A stretch of DNA of 7,854 bases from Deltaproteobacteria bacterium (GTDB lineage: Bacteria; Desulfobacterota; Desulfobaccia; Desulfobaccales; 0-14-0-80-60-11). The position numbers were made by a program, and so were the translations under genes. The stretch is from contig JAFDHU010000047.1 in NCBI GenBank assembly GCA_019308625.1, positions 1-7,854 on the forward strand, given 5' to 3'. Position 1 is the stretch's first letter; each line of letters opens with the position of its first letter. The notes under the pieces are model-generated. The model was given only the letters and a program-made list of their open reading frames with translations. It did not search any database and had not been told where the DNA came from. Below are positions 6,003 to 7,854 of the stretch, in pieces.

Positions 6003-7501
6003 TGCCGGACAAGCGCATTCTGCTGGTGGATGATGACCCGGACATCGTCAGCGTGCTTTCCCGGTTTCTAAACCGGCAAGGCTACACCGTGGTGAGTGCC
6101 GCTTCCGGCCGGGAAGCCCTGGAACGCTTTCACTCCCAAACCTTCCCCATTGTCATTTTGGACCTCAAACTGCCGGACATCCCCGGTCTGGAGCTTCTGC
6201 CCCGTCTCAAGGAGCAGGCTCCGGACACCGAAGTAATCCTCTTCACCGGCCTGGGGGGGCTGGAAAGCGCGGTGCAGGCCCTCAGGCTGGGGGCCTATGA
6301 CTACATTGTCAAATCAGAGCTGCGCCTCCCTGATTTGCAGGCCGTGGTGAACCGGGCCCTGGAGCGACGGCGCCTGAGCCGGGCCAACCGGGAGCTGGTG
6401 GAGCACCTGCGGCAGGCCCGGGAGGAGCTGGCAGCCCGGCGCAAAGCCGAGTTGGCCCAGATTCGCCGCATCGGCGAGGCCCTGGCCCAACCCCTGGCCC
6501 CGGAGCAACTCACCGCGGGTCTCTTGAATCTCATCTGGGAAAGTCTGCCCCTGGCGATTTTGGGGTTGACCCTGCAGAACCGGGAAACCAGTGAGTCCTG
6601 GGGAGGTGAGCGGCGTCAACCGGACCTGGCTCCGGAGGTTTATGGGGCCTTCCAGCGGTGGTTCAGGGACACCCTGGCGCAGGTGGGGAGGGAGGAGAAC
6701 CCGGATGGTGTCTCCGGGGCTGTGCCGGAAAGCCCTGTCTGGCCCCTGCCAGCAATGCTTTGGAAAGCTATCCGGGTGGAGGGGATGTCGGGTTTGGCGG
6801 CGGCTGGCCGGCAGGAGCCCTTCACCCCGGAGGAGGCCGAACTTTTCCGGATATTCCTGCTGCAGGGAGAAGCCGCCCTGAAAAACCTTCTCCTCTTTGA
6901 AGAGGTGAAAAGCCTGGCGGTGCGGGACGGCTTGACCGGCCTGTACAACTACCGCTATTTCTGGGAAATGCTCAACCAGCAGGTGGAGCAGAGCCGCCGC
7001 TATGGCTGGCCCCTGTCCCTGCTCTTTCTGGATATAGACGATTTCAAAAAAGTAAATGACACCTTGGGGCACCCCCAGGGGGATTTGGTACTGCAGGCCT
7101 TGGCCCGGTATCTGGGCACTCAGGTGCGGCAGGCCGACCTTCTGTGCCGCTATGGCGGGGAGGAGTTCGTCATTCTCCTGCCCCAGAGCCGGGTGGAACA
7201 GGCCCTGATCCTGGCCGAGCGGCTGCGGGACGGTATCGCCACCACCCCCTTTCCCCTGGCGGACCGGGAAGTGCATATCACCGTAAGCATCGGCGTAGCG
7301 GGTCTGGCTCCCGGCATGGATGGCACCGCTCTGGTAAAGGCGGCGGATACGGCCCTGTATCACGCCAAGCGCAGCGGGCGGAACCAGGTTTCCGGGGTAG
7401 TGGAGCTCTTCGGCCAGGAGGCCCCCAGAGACCGGGTCACCTTACTTCCAGAAAGCAGAAAGAGGGGGCGGCGAGGAAGGCTGGGGGGCCAGGATTCCTA
7501 G
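6002..7501 (+). CDS. Response regulator with C-terminal GGDEF diguanylate cyclase domain
   Basis: A 499-residue soluble protein predicted to make c-di-GMP from two GTP when its receiver domain is phosphorylated. REC domain, residues 4-118: acidic pocket D11/D12, phospho-acceptor D54 (VILDLKLPD), T82 and K104. A helical, charged linker at about 118-160 may form a coiled coil for dimerisation. Residues about 161-295 are poorly conserved, possibly a degenerate GAF-like sensor, which I cannot confirm. GGDEF domain, about 305-463: DGLTGLYN at 309-316, metal residue D344 in LDIDDF, N352/D353, and signature GGEEF at 385-389. RQAD at 376-379 is an intact product-inhibition I-site exactly five residues before the signature. 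The last ~30 residues end in a basic tail (RKRGRRGR). A ribosome site GAAGG lies 9 bases before the ATG inside nadB. No histidine kinase is in the window, so the partner is unknown. Cyclase activity is inferred from complete motifs. Confidence 0.93.
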   Translation: MPDKRILLVDDDPDIVSVLSRFLNRQGYTVVSAASGREALERFHSQTFPIVILDLKLPDIPGLELLPRLKEQAPDTEVILFTGLGGLESAVQALRLGAYDYIVKSELRLPDLQAVVNRALERRRLSRANRELVEHLRQAREELAARRKAELAQIRRIGEALAQPLAPEQLTAGLLNLIWESLPLAILGLTLQNRETSESWGGERRQPDLAPEVYGAFQRWFRDTLAQVGREENPDGVSGAVPESPVWPLPAMLWKAIRVEGMSGLAAAGRQEPFTPEEAELFRIFLLQGEAALKNLLLFEEVKSLAVRDGLTGLYNYRYFWEMLNQQVEQSRRYGWPLSLLFLDIDDFKKVNDTLGHPQGDLVLQALARYLGTQVRQADLLCRYGGEEFVILLPQSRVEQALILAERLRDGIATTPFPLADREVHITVSIGVAGLAPGMDGTALVKAADTALYHAKRSGRNQVSGVVELFGQEAPRDRVTLLPESRKRGRRGRLGGQDS

Positions 7502-7854
7502 GGAATGACGTCAATCACTTCGTAGCCGTGCTCTTTGAGCCGCTCCAGGATAGGGGTCAGATCGCGTTTGACCAGGCGCACCAGGTAGCTGCGCTTGTGG
7601 CCCCGGGTGGGCCCCAGGGCAATGTTGATGATTTCGCCCCCGGCTCGTTTGATTAACCGGGCCACTTCCTCCACTACCTGAGGATTCTTGTCCAGCAGGA
7701 GGTCAATGCGGGAGCTGCTGCGCAGCAGTCCCAGCATGGACAGGAACGCGGCCAGCAGGTCCATGGTGGTGATCACCCCCACCAGCCTGTCCCCCTCCAT
7801 GACCGGCATCCCCCCGATCTTGTGCTCATACATCAGGCGGGCGGCCTCCTCCAC
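7498..7854 (-). CDS. CBS-ACT domain protein (AcuB-like), C-terminal part
   Basis: Partial: the frame runs off the right edge, so the true start and a likely first CBS domain lie outside; 118 residues are visible. The visible N-terminal stretch (about 1-40) is the second half of a CBS domain: HKIGGMPVMEGDRLVGVITTMDLL, with the T-x-x-D adenosine-binding motif at visible residues 29-32. After a short linker, about 49-118 (RIDLLLDKNPQVVEEVARLI ... ILERLKEHGYEVIDVIP) resembles an ACT domain. CBS-CBS-ACT order is that of AcuB-type proteins, thought to bind adenine nucleotides and small effectors and to control metabolic enzymes. The regulated partner is unknown. The last codon is followed by TAG, read from CTAG at 7498-7501, whose other strand contains the stop of the diguanylate cyclase gene. 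The first visible codon GTG at the edge should not be taken as the start. Confidence 0.85.
   Translation of the reverse strand: MEEAARLMYEHKIGGMPVMEGDRLVGVITTMDLLAAFLSMLGLLRSSSRIDLLLDKNPQVVEEVARLIKRAGGEIINIALGPTRGHKRSYLVRLVKRDLTPILERLKEHGYEVIDVIP

Noticed and set aside
6314..7363. 349-residue minus-strand open frame opposite the diguanylate cyclase gene
   Set aside because: Rich in Q, G, L and P with no domain; the opposite strand carries complete REC and GGDEF motifs. Similar long shadows at 3376-4311, 4341-5222 and 2425-3231 were rejected for the same reason.
7852..7854. GTG at the right edge as the start of the CBS-ACT gene
   Set aside because: The visible protein begins in the middle of a CBS domain, so the gene must continue beyond the window.

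Overview
The window is GC-rich, densely coded bacterial DNA with seven protein genes, two of them cut by the window edges. Almost every base is either coding or in a short spacer, and no RNA gene, insertion sequence, CRISPR array or phage gene is visible. A folate-type tRNA methyltransferase (TrmFO), a LysM-like/YkuD L,D-transpeptidase, a REC-GGDEF response regulator and a CBS-ACT protein together suggest a Gram-negative anaerobe. A deltaproteobacterial (Desulfobacterota-like) host fits, but this is inferred from gene content and style, not from a marker gene.

Layout: (1) 1-795, plus strand: 3' part of trmFO. (2) 796-883: convergent spacer holding a long G/C-rich hairpin that overlaps a strong G-quadruplex motif on the minus strand. 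(3) 3312 down to 884, minus strand: a probable two-gene unit, an exported L,D-transpeptidase followed by an MTA/SAH deaminase (mtaD) 65 bases downstream. (4) 3313-3381: short divergent spacer. (5) 3382-4221, plus strand: a metal-dependent hydrolase of the Amidohydro_2 type, exact substrate unknown. (6) 4222-4382: spacer with a perfect 10-bp inverted repeat and an AT-rich leader before nadB. (7) 4383-6002 nadB (L-aspartate oxidase) and 6002-7501 a REC-GGDEF diguanylate cyclase, joined by a one-base stop/start overlap. (8) 7498-7854, minus strand: C-terminal part of a CBS-ACT (AcuB-like) protein whose stop codon overlaps that of the cyclase in a shared CTAG.

The genes cover tRNA modification, methylthioadenosine/S-adenosylhomocysteine salvage, cell-wall crosslinking, NAD synthesis and c-di-GMP signalling. 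They do not form one pathway. The most notable points are the tight coupling of nadB to a c-di-GMP signalling gene, the hairpin/G-quadruplex overlap after trmFO and mtaD, and the inverted repeat before nadB. I found no convincing undescribed multi-gene system here; this looks like mostly core chromosome. The long open frames opposite mtaD, the transpeptidase, the hydrolase, nadB and the cyclase are GC-driven shadows and were left out.
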